Source: Verrucomicrobiota bacterium (GTDB taxonomy: Bacteria > Verrucomicrobiota > Verrucomicrobiia > Methylacidiphilales > JBCCWR01). From it: a DNA stretch of 64,000 bases. The translations under genes and the position numbers were made by a program. Positions 9,624-17,301 of this stretch are shown here, in pieces. Within the stretch, counting starts at the first letter, position 1. Each line of letters begins with the position of its first letter. The notes under the pieces were generated by a model. That model was given only the letters and a program-made list of their open reading frames with translations. It had not been told where the DNA came from and did no database searches. The stretch is from positions 44,968 to 108,967 of the forward strand of contig JBCCXA010000007.1 in the NCBI GenBank assembly GCA_039192515.1. Reading direction: 5' to 3'.

Positions 9624-10205
9624 CTAGTCGCTACTAGAGGAATTGCTGCGAGAGGACTTGCTGGGGGTTCCAGTACCATTTGATTTATCCAGTTGGCTGA
9701 AAATTTTAGAGAAATCGGTAGTGGGAGATTTGCCGGACAAGGTGTCGGAGCGTCCTACAAAAGTGACGCTGTCACTAATAGAAATTTGGGGGGCCTGGAT
9801 GTCTCCATAAAGCTGCGCTTCACCCGTTACATCGACGCGATCTTGCGCTGCAATATTCCCTTGAACTTTTCCTCGCACTTCGACGGTTGCAGCGGCCGTG
9901 ATAGATGCTTTGATAATGGCTGAATCTCCAATGATAAGTGGTCCTTCAGCGACTATATCGCCTTCGATACGACCATTGATTTCCGTGCGTGAGCTAAAAT
10001 AAAGTGTCCCCTTAAGTTCTACATCCTCAGAGAGGTAAGCACCTGATGATTTGGAAGAGGATTTGCTTGATTTCGAAAGTAATGAATTTCCTGTTGTGCT
10101 CATAGTTGTTGCATTAGGTGTGTTGGAGCTATCGGAATCTGGCTTAAAAATTCCTCTGGTTAGCTCTTTGGTTTTGTTCACAAAATCATCGACGCCTGTA
10201 GTCAT
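9624..10205 (-). CDS. Bactofilin (polymer-forming cytoskeletal protein)
   Basis: Bactofilins polymerise without nucleotide and help organise cell shape or envelope proteins. A right-handed beta-helix core occupies roughly residues 55-155, with the typical motif series LKGTLYFSSRTEINGRIEGD, GDSAIIKASI and VRGKVQGNIAA. Ser/Thr-rich disordered tails flank it. The start is the ATG at 10205 (MTTGVDDF); an upstream in-frame extension to 10244 has no family support. The gene converges on the dehydrogenase gene 13 bp away. Confidence 0.9.
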   Translation of the reverse strand: MTTGVDDFVNKTKELTRGIFKPDSDSSNTPNATTMSTTGNSLLSKSSKSSSKSSGAYLSEDVELKGTLYFSSRTEINGRIEGDIVAEGPLIIGDSAIIKASITAAATVEVRGKVQGNIAAQDRVDVTGEAQLYGDIQAPQISISDSVTFVGRSDTLSGKSPTTDFSKIFSQLDKSNGTGTPSKSSRSNSSSSD

Positions 10206-10328
10206 ATTTGACTCGAATATCGTTATTAAATTTCGTATAGGCAATAAAATTCTTGAGAAAAAAGAAATAAAAAGGCTAGTTTACCTACGGATTGTTGAGA
10301 TCAGCACGGATCTCTCTCTGGTAAATAT

Positions 10329-10649
10329 ATGGTTCATCACTTGCAATTGATTAAGCTCAAAGGCGAAGATCTCAATGAGGCTGCCGAGGAATTAATGATC
10401 GAGGCTAGGATTCGTCTTTTGAAGATACCAGAAGTCGTGAACCTTTTTTGCGGGAAGCGCATAGAGAAAGGGAAAGATGGACATGATTTCTTTTTGAGCA
10501 TGGAATTCGAAAATATGTCCAAGAGATCTATAGCTTTGGAAAGTCCAATTTATATTACATTTAAACACAAAGTATTGGATCGATACACGGCTTCTATTAC
10601 CGGAATGAATTTCGAAATGGAGCCAGGTAAAGATGTTAACTATTCCTAG
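10329..10649 (+). CDS. Dabb (stress-responsive A/B barrel) domain protein
   Basis: A 106-aa single-domain protein. The opening MVHHLQLIKLKGE, the central IPEVVNLFCGKR and the DFFLSMEFENMSK strand follow the Dabb pattern (dimeric ferredoxin-like alpha/beta barrel). The family includes plant stress proteins and some small bacterial enzymes, so no specific reaction can be given. It is transcribed away from the bactofilin gene and precedes the 323-bp regulatory gap in front of HU. Confidence 0.7.
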   Translation: MVHHLQLIKLKGEDLNEAAEELMIEARIRLLKIPEVVNLFCGKRIEKGKDGHDFFLSMEFENMSKRSIALESPIYITFKHKVLDRYTASITGMNFEMEPGKDVNYS

Positions 10650-10682
10650 TCCAAGGTAGAAAATTCTCTAGAAGAATAAAAG

Positions 10683-10691
10683 TTATTCACA
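10683..10691 (+). promoter_or_regulatory. DnaA-box-like site
   Basis: TTATTCACA fits the DnaA-box pattern TTATNCACA. It is the outermost of three such sites in the gap before the HU gene; the other two form an inverted pair at 10904-10941. Between 10692 and 10870 the gap shows only AT-rich sequence. Confidence 0.45.
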
Positions 10692-10871
10692 TTAAATCTA
10701 TACTACTGCAGCTTAATATTTCATATTGTTGTCTGGCGTTTTCCCTTTCTAGGAAAGGCTATAAGAGTTGCGAGGCTAAAGAGATTCGAATTTTAAAGGG
10801 CTAATAAAGTATGGACTCTCAAAGTCAACTGTTTAAGAGGACTTAGAGGAGGTAGATTTTATAAATTAGGG

Positions 10872-10899
10872 TTGACCAATGGTTAAACTCTTGTATCTA
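10872..10899 (+). promoter_or_regulatory. Probable sigma-70 promoter of the HU gene
   Basis: TTGACC as a -35 element and TATCTA as a -10 element, 16 bases apart. The expected start point would fall about at 10905, at the edge of the inverted DnaA-box pair. Confidence 0.5.
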
Positions 10900-10903
10900 T
10901 TGA

Positions 10904-10941
10904 GTTATTCACAATATAGATGTTGGTATTTTGTGAATAAC
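10904..10941. promoter_or_regulatory. Inverted pair of DnaA-box-like sites (operator candidate)
   Basis: GTTATTCACAA and its exact complement TTGTGAATAAC are separated by 16 bases, 31 bp upstream of the HU start. Each arm contains a TTATTCACA DnaA box. The position just after the promoter suggests an operator or a leader hairpin. Confidence 0.6.
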
Positions 10942-10972
10942 TAACCAATCCATAAGGAGTAATGAAAATATT

Positions 10973-11251
10973 ATGATGAATCGTGCAGAACTCGTAGAAA
11001 AGATTCAAAAAGAACTTGGAAAAGAAACTAGCAAGGCGGCAGCTGAAAGAGCTCTGACTGCAGTTCTTGATAGTATCAAGGCTGGCGTCAAAAAGAGCAA
11101 AAAAGTGCAGCTTGTTGGTTTTGGTTCATTTGAAATTTCGAACCGCAAGGCTCGTAAAGGCGTAAATCCTAAGACAGGCGAAGAAATTAAGATCAAGGCA
11201 TCAAAGACTATCAAGTTCAAGCCAGGTCAAGCGTTCAAAGATTCTCTGTAA
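10973..11251 (+). CDS. hup: HU family DNA-binding protein
   Basis: A 92-aa histone-like nucleoid protein. The DNA-binding arm is present (VGFGSFEISNRKARKGVNPK, then KTIKFKPGQAFKDSL), and the N-terminal dimerisation helices (MNRAELVEKIQKELGKET) are standard. Two ATGs occur in tandem (10973 and 10976). AAGGAG lies 13 bases upstream of the first. A strong terminator follows, so it is probably transcribed alone. Confidence 0.95.
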   Translation: MMNRAELVEKIQKELGKETSKAAAERALTAVLDSIKAGVKKSKKVQLVGFGSFEISNRKARKGVNPKTGEEIKIKASKTIKFKPGQAFKDSL

Positions 11252-11276
11252 GTTTATTTTTGTAATAAGCTCATAT

Positions 11277-11309
11277 CGGCCTGAGATTCATTTCTCAGGC
11301 CGTTTTTTT
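11277..11309 (+). terminator. Intrinsic terminator of the HU gene
   Basis: CGGCCTGAGA pairs perfectly with TCTCAGGCCG across a 6-base loop, followed by seven T. Confidence 0.95.
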
Positions 11310-11355
11310 GACGCATGCTTTTCAATTGTCATGCTTGTGCGTAAAGTTTTGTCGC

Positions 11356-11982
11356 ATGGAATTAGTCATCACGAGTGCGGTAATAGCGTATGGGAGTGAT
11401 AAGCATAGAAGATTGAAAGGGCTTGTTAGAGATCGGAAGATTCTCAAGGCACTCGATGATGCCGGTAAGTTGTTGCTAGAGGCGGGTGCAGGGTGTTTTA
11501 GTCTAGCAGGCATCGATATGGAAGATCATGTCGAGGAGCGTGGAGTCTCCCTTTCTGTGCCTTCTAGTCGTTGGCCAGAAGAGGTTTCTTATGGTGGGGA
11601 AATGGGAGGTATAGCAGCATGTGTAAAAGATTTACATCCGCTATGGATACTAAAATGTATTCCCAATATTGCTACTGCTGCTTTAGCCATCGAGACAAAT
11701 TCACAGGGAGTGTCGCATACTACCGCAGAGGGCGGTTGGGAGGCTATGCGTCAAGGTGTTCGTGAGATTATGTCCGGAAGGACTGAAATGATGTTGTGTG
11801 GTGAGGTTCTTGTTGAGCCTAGAAGTGCTTCAGTTTTACTTCTTGAACATAGAGGACGCGCCGAAGCAAGAGGAAGAAAAGAGTATATTGAGCTGAATCA
11901 TTTTTTGCTGGGTGATGCAGAGGCAAAAGAAATAGTGCTTACTAAGGCGATAGAGGAGATTCTTGATGGGTTTGCTAAATGA
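11356..11982 (+). CDS. Ketosynthase-like protein lacking the active-site Cys (truncated thiolase fold)
   Basis: A 208-aa protein resembling the N-terminal half of a beta-ketoacyl-ACP synthase. Recognisable parts are MELVITSAVIAYGS, a PLWILKCIPNIATAALAIE segment (counterpart of the 'MPN...A' helix), and PRSASVLLLEH. Where active enzymes have a Cys nucleophile (ACAAS in the neighbour) it reads SHTTAEGG, and the C-terminal half with the two catalytic His is absent. It may be a partner subunit of the full ketosynthase, comparable in spirit to a chain-length factor. The frame is open back to 11308 inside the HU terminator, so ATG 11356 is the sensible start. It overlaps the next gene by 17 bases. 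Confidence 0.65.
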   Translation: MELVITSAVIAYGSDKHRRLKGLVRDRKILKALDDAGKLLLEAGAGCFSLAGIDMEDHVEERGVSLSVPSSRWPEEVSYGGEMGGIAACVKDLHPLWILKCIPNIATAALAIETNSQGVSHTTAEGGWEAMRQGVREIMSGRTEMMLCGEVLVEPRSASVLLLEHRGRAEARGRKEYIELNHFLLGDAEAKEIVLTKAIEEILDGFAK

Positions 11983-12637
11983 TAAGGTAGTGTATATCAC
12001 AGGATATAAGGGAGAGCTAGGGAGCAAGCTAGCACAATGCTATACTAGTTTAGGGGCGGTAGTAGTGGAGTGTGAAATGGATGTAACTAATCCAGCTTCT
12101 ATAGATCAGTGTATAGATGAGACCTTGAAGCGGCATCGTCGTATAGATATTTGGGTTAATAATGCAGGAGTAAGTAGAAATTGTTTACTCGCTGCCGAAA
12201 AAGATCAAGAGTTGCGAAGGCTCTTTGAGATAAATCTAGAGAGTGTGATCAAATGTTCGCGTGCGGTAATTAAGGCTATGCTGCCAGCACGTTCCGGTGT
12301 CATTATTAATATTTCATCACTTGCAGCATGGCGCCCAGAAAATGGGCAATCTCTTTATGCCGCTAGTAAGGGAGGCGTAGAATCATTTACTAGAGCCTTA
12401 GCTAAGGAAGTAGCGGGGAAGGCAATTCGTGTGAATGCGGTAGCTCCAGGCTTTCTTGAAAGTAAAATGACTGAAGGCTTGGATGAGTCACATAAAGTGA
12501 ATTTGGAAAAAAGGATACCACTTGGTCGTATGGGGCAACTAAATGAAGTCGCTGGGCTTGTCGCTTTTTTATCTAGCGATGAAGCTGCCTACATTACTGG
12601 GCAAATTGTGCGTGTAGATGGTGGGTTAGGTATGTAA
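11966..12637 (+). CDS. SDR-family oxidoreductase (3-ketoacyl-ACP reductase-like)
   Basis: A 223-aa classical short-chain dehydrogenase. NNAG occurs at 65-68, the catalytic residues are S117/S118, Y131 and K135 (YAASK), and the end (ITGQIVRVDGGLGM) is FabG-like. The cofactor motif is unusual: TGYKGELG fits TGxxGxxG of extended SDRs rather than TGxxxGxG. By position between a ketosynthase-like gene and an ACP it should reduce a 3-ketoacyl-ACP with NAD(P)H. The start is the ATG at 11966; a TTG one codon earlier is possible. Confidence 0.85.
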   Translation: MGLLNDKVVYITGYKGELGSKLAQCYTSLGAVVVECEMDVTNPASIDQCIDETLKRHRRIDIWVNNAGVSRNCLLAAEKDQELRRLFEINLESVIKCSRAVIKAMLPARSGVIINISSLAAWRPENGQSLYAASKGGVESFTRALAKEVAGKAIRVNAVAPGFLESKMTEGLDESHKVNLEKRIPLGRMGQLNEVAGLVAFLSSDEAAYITGQIVRVDGGLGM

Positions 12638-12702
12638 GCTCTACGGTGAAATTATAGAAAGCGTTTGGTTTCGGTTGATGAAAATGCTTCTAAATAGTCT
12701 GA

Positions 12703-12966
12703 ATGAAAGAATCTGAAATCATTGAAGGAGTCACCAGGGAGGTGGCTGAAGCTTTACAAATTCCTCAGGAAAATGTGAAGCTAGAATCTAAGCTTGGATT
12801 GGAATTAGGTGCAGAATCTATAGATTACCTTGATCTAACTTTTCGATTGGAAAAAGTCTTTGGTCTTGAAATCCCCGATGGTGAGTTATTTCAGAGTAGC
12901 TCGAGACATCCATCAACTATGTCAGTAAGAGAAGTGGTAGACTTTGTGGTAAGTCGCAAATCATGA
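12703..12966 (+). CDS. Acyl carrier protein
   Basis: An 87-aa carrier protein. The 4'-phosphopantetheine site is S39 within GAESIDYLDL, a variant of the usual DSL motif. Acidic helices around it (EIPDGELFQ) are typical. It overlaps the following ketosynthase by four bases (ATGA). It is dedicated to this small operon and is not next to fabD/fabG/fabH, so it is probably separate from the housekeeping fatty-acid ACP. Confidence 0.9.
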   Translation: MKESEIIEGVTREVAEALQIPQENVKLESKLGLELGAESIDYLDLTFRLEKVFGLEIPDGELFQSSSRHPSTMSVREVVDFVVSRKS

Positions 12967-14180
12967 TTTCAAATTCCGCTGAGAAAAGAATTGTCATTAC
13001 TGGTCTTGGAGCCGTCACCGGCTTTGGTCAGGGAGTGCAGGCGCTTCGAAAGGGTCTCGTGGAGGGCAAGTCTTGTATTCGCAAAATTGAGGATGAGGCT
13101 TTGTCTGACTTTAAATCTCAAGTGGCTGCTATGGTTCCTGCTGAGGAAACAGAAGGAGTGGCTACCGAGGATAAAGTTAATAGGATGGCGCATTTAGCTG
13201 CTTCTGAGGCCATAGCCAATGCTGAGATAGAAAAAGAAGAGATAAAGAGCTGTGCTTTGATCGGGGCTATTGGTTGGCGTTGGCCCAGTCAGCAAAGTGT
13301 TGAGTCGGGGCAAGTAGGGTCTATTTCTTACGGCGAAGGATTAAAAACATTAAAAGAGACACTTGGCCTAGGTGGCCGAGCTTCTAGCTGTCTGTCAGCT
13401 TGCGCGGCATCTACACAAGCTATCGGTCAAGCGTGTGATAGAATATTGAATGGTGAGTTAAATATGATCTTGGTGGGTGGAGCAGATGCTCGGGCTAATC
13501 CCTTGGGGATGGCAGGCTATGAAAAATTAGGAGCACTTGCTGCAGCCTGGAATGAGGAACCTTCTAAGGCCAGCCGGCCCTTTGATAAAAAGCGCAACGG
13601 CTTTGTCGTAGGTGAGGGAGCAGGATTTATTGTTTTAGAAAGTCTTAGTCAGGCGATAGCTAGGAATGTGAAGGTCTTGGGAGAAGTAGTAGGTTGGTCT
13701 TCAAATACAGACGCTTTTCGTCTTACGGATCCTCGACCGAATGGTGAACAGGCCAAGCATTGTATCAAGAAATGTTTGGAGATGAGTCAGCTACATCCAC
13801 AAGAATTAAGTTGGATCAATGCTCACGGGACTTCTACTAAAGCGAATGATCGTATGGAGCTTAGAGCCTTGCATGGTGCTTTGGGGGTCGCGTTAGTAGA
13901 TACTCCCATAGTGGCAATGAAATCTTTGTTTGGGCATTTGTCTATGGCTGCAGGCGTGGTCGAGACGATAGGAACAGTTCTTATGTTTGAGGAGAATGTA
14001 ATCCCTAAGACTTTAAACTTTCATGAGGGTGACTCAGATCTAGACTTTTCCTTTCGTGTCAATTCTGTAACTGAGAGATTACAGGAAGTGCCTCAGGTTG
14101 TTCTAAAGAATTCCTTTGGATTTGGAGGACAGAATGCATGTTTGTTAATTAGAAGTGGTCTAGAAAATTGGAATGAGTGA
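12963..14180 (+). CDS. Beta-ketoacyl-ACP synthase (FabF-type KAS II)
   Basis: A 405-aa thiolase-fold condensing enzyme. The catalytic set is complete: C147 (LSACAAS), H288 (NAHGTST), and K320/H325 (MKSLFGHLSMAAG). The C-terminal NSFGFGGQNACLL loop is standard. It elongates an acyl chain on ACP using malonyl-ACP. The sequence is divergent from housekeeping FabF (GAIGWRWPSQQ and the short N-terminal region), in line with a specialised pathway. It is embedded in an operon with a degenerate ketosynthase, an SDR, an ACP and an exporter, all with overlapping or tightly spaced ends. Confidence 0.92.
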   Translation: MISNSAEKRIVITGLGAVTGFGQGVQALRKGLVEGKSCIRKIEDEALSDFKSQVAAMVPAEETEGVATEDKVNRMAHLAASEAIANAEIEKEEIKSCALIGAIGWRWPSQQSVESGQVGSISYGEGLKTLKETLGLGGRASSCLSACAASTQAIGQACDRILNGELNMILVGGADARANPLGMAGYEKLGALAAAWNEEPSKASRPFDKKRNGFVVGEGAGFIVLESLSQAIARNVKVLGEVVGWSSNTDAFRLTDPRPNGEQAKHCIKKCLEMSQLHPQELSWINAHGTSTKANDRMELRALHGALGVALVDTPIVAMKSLFGHLSMAAGVVETIGTVLMFEENVIPKTLNFHEGDSDLDFSFRVNSVTERLQEVPQVVLKNSFGFGGQNACLLIRSGLENWNE

Positions 14181-15534
14181 TATTAAACCTTCGAGTCAGA
14201 AAACAGAATTTCTTGAGGTTCTGAAGCAAAGGGATTTTTTTAGTTTGTGGGTAGGCCAGATCGTTGCCTCGATTGGTGATCGTTTCTACCAGTTTGCCAT
14301 TCTCAATGTTGTGATCTTAATGAGCACGACAGTTGCCGCCGATTCCGTAACTACTGGAGTCGGCAAGGAGAGTTCTAGGATATTGTTTTTTGGAATGCTG
14401 CCTACCGTGCTTTTGTTCCCATGGCTTGGGCAAATAGTGGATCGTTTTTGTAGAAAGAGAGTCATGCTTATTACAGATTTAGTGCGGGCGGTCTGCGCTT
14501 TAACTATGCTGGTGCTTTGGGTGGGGTTAGACTTTAAGTCTCCACCATTGATGTTTTTTCTTATAGCGGTGGCGGGACTCATGAATGGGCTGTTTATACC
14601 TGCAAGACAAGCAGCGGTTCCCTTGTTGGTGGAGAGTAATCAGTTAGTTAGGGCGAATGCACTAGTGACCGTAGTAGGAATTGTGGCGAGTCTCTTTGGG
14701 GCTGCAGCAGGCTTCTTTGTGGCAGTTTTTGGAGAGCGCTCGAGTTTTATGATTACTACGGCTGGCTTTCTTTTCTCAGCATGGATGATCAGCCGGATAA
14801 AGACGTCTATGAAATTAAGGGAGAAGGTTTCCTTAAAAGCTCAATGGAGTCAGATTGGGGATATGATTAAAGCTGTGTTAGGGGATCCTATTGTCAGATT
14901 TTTATTTTTCTTTAGCGGCGGAACGCAATTCATTATTGGGTTGTTCTTTATTTTTGTTTTGGAGTATACGGTTGGGCAAATGGAGTTGCGTATACTAGAG
15001 CAATTTGCTGCTTGGTATGCAAATGTGGTGTTACAAATGGGGTTTAAGAAGCCCGAAATCAATCTGGATTTGTTAGCATTAGTCTTGCTGCTTTGTAGCA
15101 CAGGCGTGGGGCTTATTTCCGGAGTAGTGATAGCAGGAAAATTTTATCATTTTTCCCATTTGGAAGGTTTGCCTATTTTGATGTTTGCGATCCTAGGGCT
15201 GGGTTTTGTAGGTTTTAGTTATGTCGAAACGCTGTCTTGGGCAATTTTTGCTAGCATGCTTATTGGTTGTACTTCTGCACTTTTGAATATTCCTATTGAT
15301 TCGCGTTTGCAAGCACACGTCCAGGACCGTACACACGGCAGGGTGTTTGCCATGAAAACGGCATGGATGCATGTTTGTTTTTTGTTAGCTATGGTGCTTA
15401 ATTTGAATGGCCAAATTCTAGAGTGGTTTGGTGCACAAAGAATGTTGCTGACTCTTGGATTGGTTTGCGTCGTTCTAGGCGGGATGATGGCAGTAATCTA
15501 TCGTAAGCAGTTTAGTAGATTTTGGGATGCCTAA
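14173..15534 (+). CDS. MFS transporter (drug/siderophore exporter-like)
   Basis: A 453-aa major facilitator with about 12 membrane segments. The first loop carries WLGQIVDRFCRKRVM, the MFS motif A region (G-x-x-x-D-R-x-x-R/K). N-terminal FFSLWVGQIVASIGDRFYQFA is typical of the MFS_3 branch, which includes the enterobactin exporter EntS and macrolide exporters. It overlaps the ketosynthase by eight bases, so it likely exports the product of this operon. A long insertion between helices 7 and 8 (VGQMELRILEQFAAWYANV) is unusual for the family. Confidence 0.85.
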   Translation: MSDIKPSSQKTEFLEVLKQRDFFSLWVGQIVASIGDRFYQFAILNVVILMSTTVAADSVTTGVGKESSRILFFGMLPTVLLFPWLGQIVDRFCRKRVMLITDLVRAVCALTMLVLWVGLDFKSPPLMFFLIAVAGLMNGLFIPARQAAVPLLVESNQLVRANALVTVVGIVASLFGAAAGFFVAVFGERSSFMITTAGFLFSAWMISRIKTSMKLREKVSLKAQWSQIGDMIKAVLGDPIVRFLFFFSGGTQFIIGLFFIFVLEYTVGQMELRILEQFAAWYANVVLQMGFKKPEINLDLLALVLLLCSTGVGLISGVVIAGKFYHFSHLEGLPILMFAILGLGFVGFSYVETLSWAIFASMLIGCTSALLNIPIDSRLQAHVQDRTHGRVFAMKTAWMHVCFLLAMVLNLNGQILEWFGAQRMLLTLGLVCVVLGGMMAVIYRKQFSRFWDA

Positions 15535-15564
15535 GGCAGTCATGCCCTCTGGGTACTTAAAATT

Positions 15565-15610
15565 TGGCGAAATCTCTTTCCATCACTATGAAAGCATGTA
15601 AATTTCGCCA
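15565..15610 (+). promoter_or_regulatory. Inverted repeat in the ndk leader
   Basis: TGGCGAAAT and ATTTCGCCA are exact complements separated by 28 bases. The second arm ends three bases before the ndk ATG, and no ribosome-binding site is evident between them. A folded leader would hide the start region, so a translational control element or operator is possible. Confidence 0.4.
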
Positions 15611-15613
15611 GAT

Positions 15614-16030
15614 ATGGAAAAGACATTGATTTTATTGAAGCCGGACTGTGTGAGTAACAAGCATTGCGGCAAAGTGATTAGCCGCTTTGAGAAGGCTGGA
15701 TTTAAAATTTTGGGTTGTAAGATGATGCAGCTAGATTCTGCCATTTTGAAGGATCATTATGCTCATGTAGCAGATAAGCCGTTTTTCCCGGAGATTGAAG
15801 CCTTTATGTCTTCATGTCCTGTGATAGCAGTAGCCTTAGAGGGTGAGAATGTGATCTCTAAGGTCAGAGAAATGGTAGGACCTACCGATTCCACCCAGGC
15901 CGAAGAAGGAACTATTCGAGGTGACCTTGGACAAGATAAAATGAAAAATATCGTTCATGCCTCTGATGGCCCGGATTCAGCCGCAGTAGAAATAAAACGT
16001 TTCTTTAAAGAGGGTGAGATATTTGCTTAG
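15614..16030 (+). CDS. ndk: Nucleoside diphosphate kinase
   Basis: A 138-aa enzyme that balances nucleoside triphosphate pools. The phosphorylated histidine is H115 in NIVHASDG (the usual text is NxxHGSD, so Gly is Ala here). The N-terminal EKTLILLKPD strand and the GPTDSTQAEEGTIRGDLG nucleotide loop are conserved. The C-terminus is slightly shorter than in many homologues, as in several bacterial forms. Confidence 0.94.
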   Translation: MEKTLILLKPDCVSNKHCGKVISRFEKAGFKILGCKMMQLDSAILKDHYAHVADKPFFPEIEAFMSSCPVIAVALEGENVISKVREMVGPTDSTQAEEGTIRGDLGQDKMKNIVHASDGPDSAAVEIKRFFKEGEIFA

Positions 16031-16032
16031 AC

Positions 16033-17070
16033 CTAGTAGGGGCTATAAATACTAAAAGTAAGCCTTCTTACAGTAATAGAGTCAGCGTGTCCTTGATCTT
16101 CGTGAAGCTCTCGGATCATGTCCTCAGGAAAAGGTGGGAGTTGACCTCCCACTTCACGGATGGATTGAACGGCGTACTGAGCATTCATATAATGTTCATC
16201 TCCACTAATGACTTGTATGTTTGTGATTACCCCATCTGCTGTCACGTCGAAGCTTATGGCAACTGCACCTACTGAGTGTAAGCTGATATAGGGGTCTATT
16301 AGGGTTTTCCACCTGTATTCTATGGCTCGGAACATTTTGGTAATGTAAGCCCCTTTACTAGTGGCACTTATGGCGAATGAAGGCTTGCCGAAATCTTCCG
16401 CGGCACCTCTGAGTTTGCTAGCACGAATTTCTATAGATGCATCGGTAGCAGGTCTACTTGGCTGTTGACTTCTCTGGGGATTCACTGAGGTGACTTGACT
16501 TGGTGAGGCTTCTGAATTTTCGGTTGCATCTTTTAAGTCTGTCTTGTTAGGGGGACGGAATAATCCCTCATCTCTGAGAGGAAGGATCTCGGTCGTTTTA
16601 GGCCTGGGGCGTTGGAATCGTTTTTCTTTCTCAAGTTGCTGGTTTAGAGCAGTTGTTTCTTGCCTTTGTGCTTCAATCAGTTGTCTTTCTGCAGATTCAA
16701 TTTTTCTAGATTTTTCTCGGTTAACAATGTGTTGTCCTGGGAGTTCTAAGCCCTCTGTAGAAGGCATGAATTTATTGCCGTCTTCTTTTTTTAAGCTAGC
16801 GGCCTTCGTATTCTCTGCTCCTTCGAAAAGGGTCTCTGGATCGGGGTCATCCGTTTTGGTTGATTCGTTGGAGTCAGCATAAAGTCTTTGCTGTTCTTCA
16901 AATAATTTTTTTAATTCAGGTGAAGGTTCAAGTAGCTTGAGGTTAATTTTTTCAGGCTCTGGTTCGGGCACCGCCTTAAGAAATTCCTGTACAAGATTTG
17001 AAAAAACAAATAGCATGATGATGAGGTGTATAAGCAAAGAAATGCCTAGGAATATGCTGACCTTTTTCAT
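16033..17070 (-). CDS. TonB/TolA-like energy-transducing protein
   Basis: A 345-aa protein with one N-terminal membrane anchor (about residues 7-27), then a long polar, Pro/Glu/Lys/Gln-rich periplasmic stretch (30-215). A C-terminal domain (about 245-345) has the TonB-like pattern FRAIEYRWKTLIDPY, VAISFDVTADGVITNIQVISG and a final beta strand. By architecture it would transmit inner-membrane motor energy to outer-membrane partners. No exbB/exbD gene accompanies it, so the assignment is to the TonB_C/TolA class, not to a named protein. Confidence 0.7.
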   Translation of the reverse strand: MKKVSIFLGISLLIHLIIMLFVFSNLVQEFLKAVPEPEPEKINLKLLEPSPELKKLFEEQQRLYADSNESTKTDDPDPETLFEGAENTKAASLKKEDGNKFMPSTEGLELPGQHIVNREKSRKIESAERQLIEAQRQETTALNQQLEKEKRFQRPRPKTTEILPLRDEGLFRPPNKTDLKDATENSEASPSQVTSVNPQRSQQPSRPATDASIEIRASKLRGAAEDFGKPSFAISATSKGAYITKMFRAIEYRWKTLIDPYISLHSVGAVAISFDVTADGVITNIQVISGDEHYMNAQYAVQSIREVGGQLPPFPEDMIRELHEDQGHADSITVRRLTFSIYSPY

Positions 17071-17301
17071 GCTTAATAAATAACTTTACACAATTTGCCT
17101 AAGATTTCTAGAGGCTGTTTAAAAAGTTTTAAGGCGGAGTGCTAGAACTAGCATTTTAGAATTGTGGGCAATTCTGGAAGCTATCAACCCTTGCCTAAAA
17201 GATGCAGTTAGTAATCATTATAGATGTTTATGCTAATGGAGATTGATAAGAATATTGACTAGACAGGTGACTAATGGACTATTATTTGGTACTTATAATA
17301 A

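Noticed and set aside
10683..10941. Chromosome origin
   Set aside because: Three DnaA-box-like sites are too few and no dnaA, dnaN or AT-rich unwinding element accompanies them; recorded as an operator candidate only.
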